This document shows, piece by piece, positions 63,404 through 64,000 of a stretch of DNA of 64,000 nt. Below the pieces are notes generated by a model. The model did not search any database, was not told where the DNA came from, and saw nothing but the letters and a program-made list of their open reading frames with translations. The stretch is from Flavobacteriales bacterium (GTDB taxonomy: Bacteria; Bacteroidota; Bacteroidia; Flavobacteriales_F; PHOS-HE28). The DNA lies in NCBI GenBank assembly GCA_020635675.1, contig JACJZJ010000005.1, forward strand, positions 186,001 through 250,000, given 5' to 3'. The position numbers and the translations under genes are program-made. How positions within the stretch are numbered: position 1 is the stretch's first letter; each line of letters starts with the position of its first letter.

Positions 63404-63417
63404 AAATTCCGGAATTT
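63404..63417. promoter_or_regulatory. Palindrome between ndh and mnmE
   Basis: AAATTCCGGAATTT is a perfect 14-bp inverted repeat in the 48 bp between the two divergent starts. It supplies GAATTTCG on the plus strand (63412-63419, 7 nt before mnmE) and GAATTTTG on the minus strand (63402-63409, 23 nt before ndh), both -7-like. It could be a shared promoter or an operator. Confidence 0.4.
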
Positions 63418-63426
63418 CGCGGCGGA

Positions 63427-64000
63427 ATGGGTCCCTTGGACGATACGATCTGTGCGCTATCCACTCCGCCGGGTACCGGCGCGATCGCGATCGTGCGCGT
63501 CTCCGGCCCGGAGGCCTTCGCCATGGTGCATGCGCTGGGCGGCCCGGACCTGAACGCTGTGCGCGATCGCAAGGCGGAGCTGGTGAAGCTGGCCGACGAG
63601 GAGGGTCCGATCGACGAGGCCGTGATCACCCTGTACAAGGGTCCGCGCAGCTACACCGGCCAGGACGTGGCGGAGATCGCGGTGCATGGATCGCCCTACA
63701 TCCAGCAACGTCTGCTGGGTGCGCTCACCGATCACGGTGCGCGTCTCGCCAGACCCGGCGAGTTCACTATGCGGGCCTTCCTGGACCGGAAACTGGACCT
63801 GAGCCAGGCCGAGGCCGTGGCGGACCTGATCGCCAGCAGTGGACGCGCGGCGCACAAGCTCGCCATGCAACAATTGCGCGGCGGCTACAGCAAGCGCATC
63901 GAGGAACTGCGCCAACGGCTGGTGGACCTCTGCGCCCTGGTGGAACTGGAGCTGGACTTCAGCGAGGAGGACGTGGAGTTCGCCAAGCGCGACGACCTCC
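63427..64000 (+). CDS. mnmE: tRNA modification GTPase MnmE (5' part)
   Basis: Works with MnmG to add a carboxymethylaminomethyl group to U34 of certain tRNAs. The 191 visible codons cover the N-terminal tetrahydrofolate-binding domain: LDDTICALSTPPGTGAIAIVRVSG, YTGQDVAEIAVHGSPYIQQRLL, RLARPGEFTMRAFLDRKLDLSQAEAVADLIAS, and then the start of the helical domain. The gene runs off the window before its G domain. The ATG at 63427 gives the usual N-terminus. Confidence 0.95.
   Translation, partial: MGPLDDTICALSTPPGTGAIAIVRVSGPEAFAMVHALGGPDLNAVRDRKAELVKLADEEGPIDEAVITLYKGPRSYTGQDVAEIAVHGSPYIQQRLLGALTDHGARLARPGEFTMRAFLDRKLDLSQAEAVADLIASSGRAAHKLAMQQLRGGYSKRIEELRQRLVDLCALVELELDFSEEDVEFAKRDDL

Overview
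The window looks like a high-GC member of the Bacteroidota, most likely the Flavobacteriales. Reasons: (i) type IX secretion (T9SS) cargo with both known classes of C-terminal sorting domain, plus a PorP/SprF-family partner; (ii) promoter-like TAnnTTTG boxes upstream of many genes, with almost no Shine-Dalgarno sequences; (iii) gene groupings typical of that phylum, such as divergent recF-dciA next to TPR gene-ribH. Coding density is high. No rRNA, tRNA, CRISPR array, insertion sequence or phage gene was found. Names rest on motifs and recalled family knowledge only; no database search was possible.

Layout. 0-9 kb is housekeeping: ndk, a DciA-like helicase loader and recF, a TPR membrane protein and ribH, acs, a HAD-type protein, a haem-type (CLRCH) lipoprotein, folD and ffh. 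An intergenic element resembling a recurrent Bacteroidota repeat or RNA lies at 8.6 kb. 9-13 kb holds an OsmC protein, yaaA, a flavodoxin-like protein, small envelope proteins and a coiled-coil membrane protein. 13-18.5 kb is a giant SprB-repeat/PKD adhesin with its PorP/SprF partner. 18.5-22.4 kb is an arginine block: argS, ctlX, arginase. 22.5-34.7 kb contains ftsK, a T9SS-exported intradiol dioxygenase, an OmpA protein with a beta-barrel partner, a bacterial SET-domain protein, a large secreted GH38-like protein with a duplicated C-terminal module, and a LolA-like protein. 34.7-39.6 kb has an HTTM (gamma-carboxylase-like) protein, an overlapping osmC/4Fe-4S pair followed by an N-acetyltransferase gene, dedA, aroE and two tiny overlapping genes.

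39.7-46.4 kb is the standout system: a complete nine-gene N-type rotary ATPase operon, atpD-C-Q-R-B-E-F-A-G, on the minus strand. It has the N-ATPase hallmark genes atpQ and atpR, no atpH (delta), an enlarged b subunit, and a c subunit with glutamates in both helices next to an EST..Y sodium-site signature.

46.5-64 kb: a Spy-like periplasmic protein, uvrB, a tandem pair of T9SS-exported lysyl-endopeptidase-like proteases, a YdcF protein, a large VWA-like membrane protein, fabG, a multi-spanning membrane protein, sucD, an MFS exporter, a lower-GC T9SS cargo, a type II NADH dehydrogenase, and mnmE running off the end.

Patterns across the window: several genes have a TAnnTT(T/C)G-like box ending only 4-7 nt before the start codon, which suggests leaderless mRNAs. 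Three minus-strand genes (yaaA, argS and the VWA-like gene) are preceded by degenerate purine-rich heptamer repeats.
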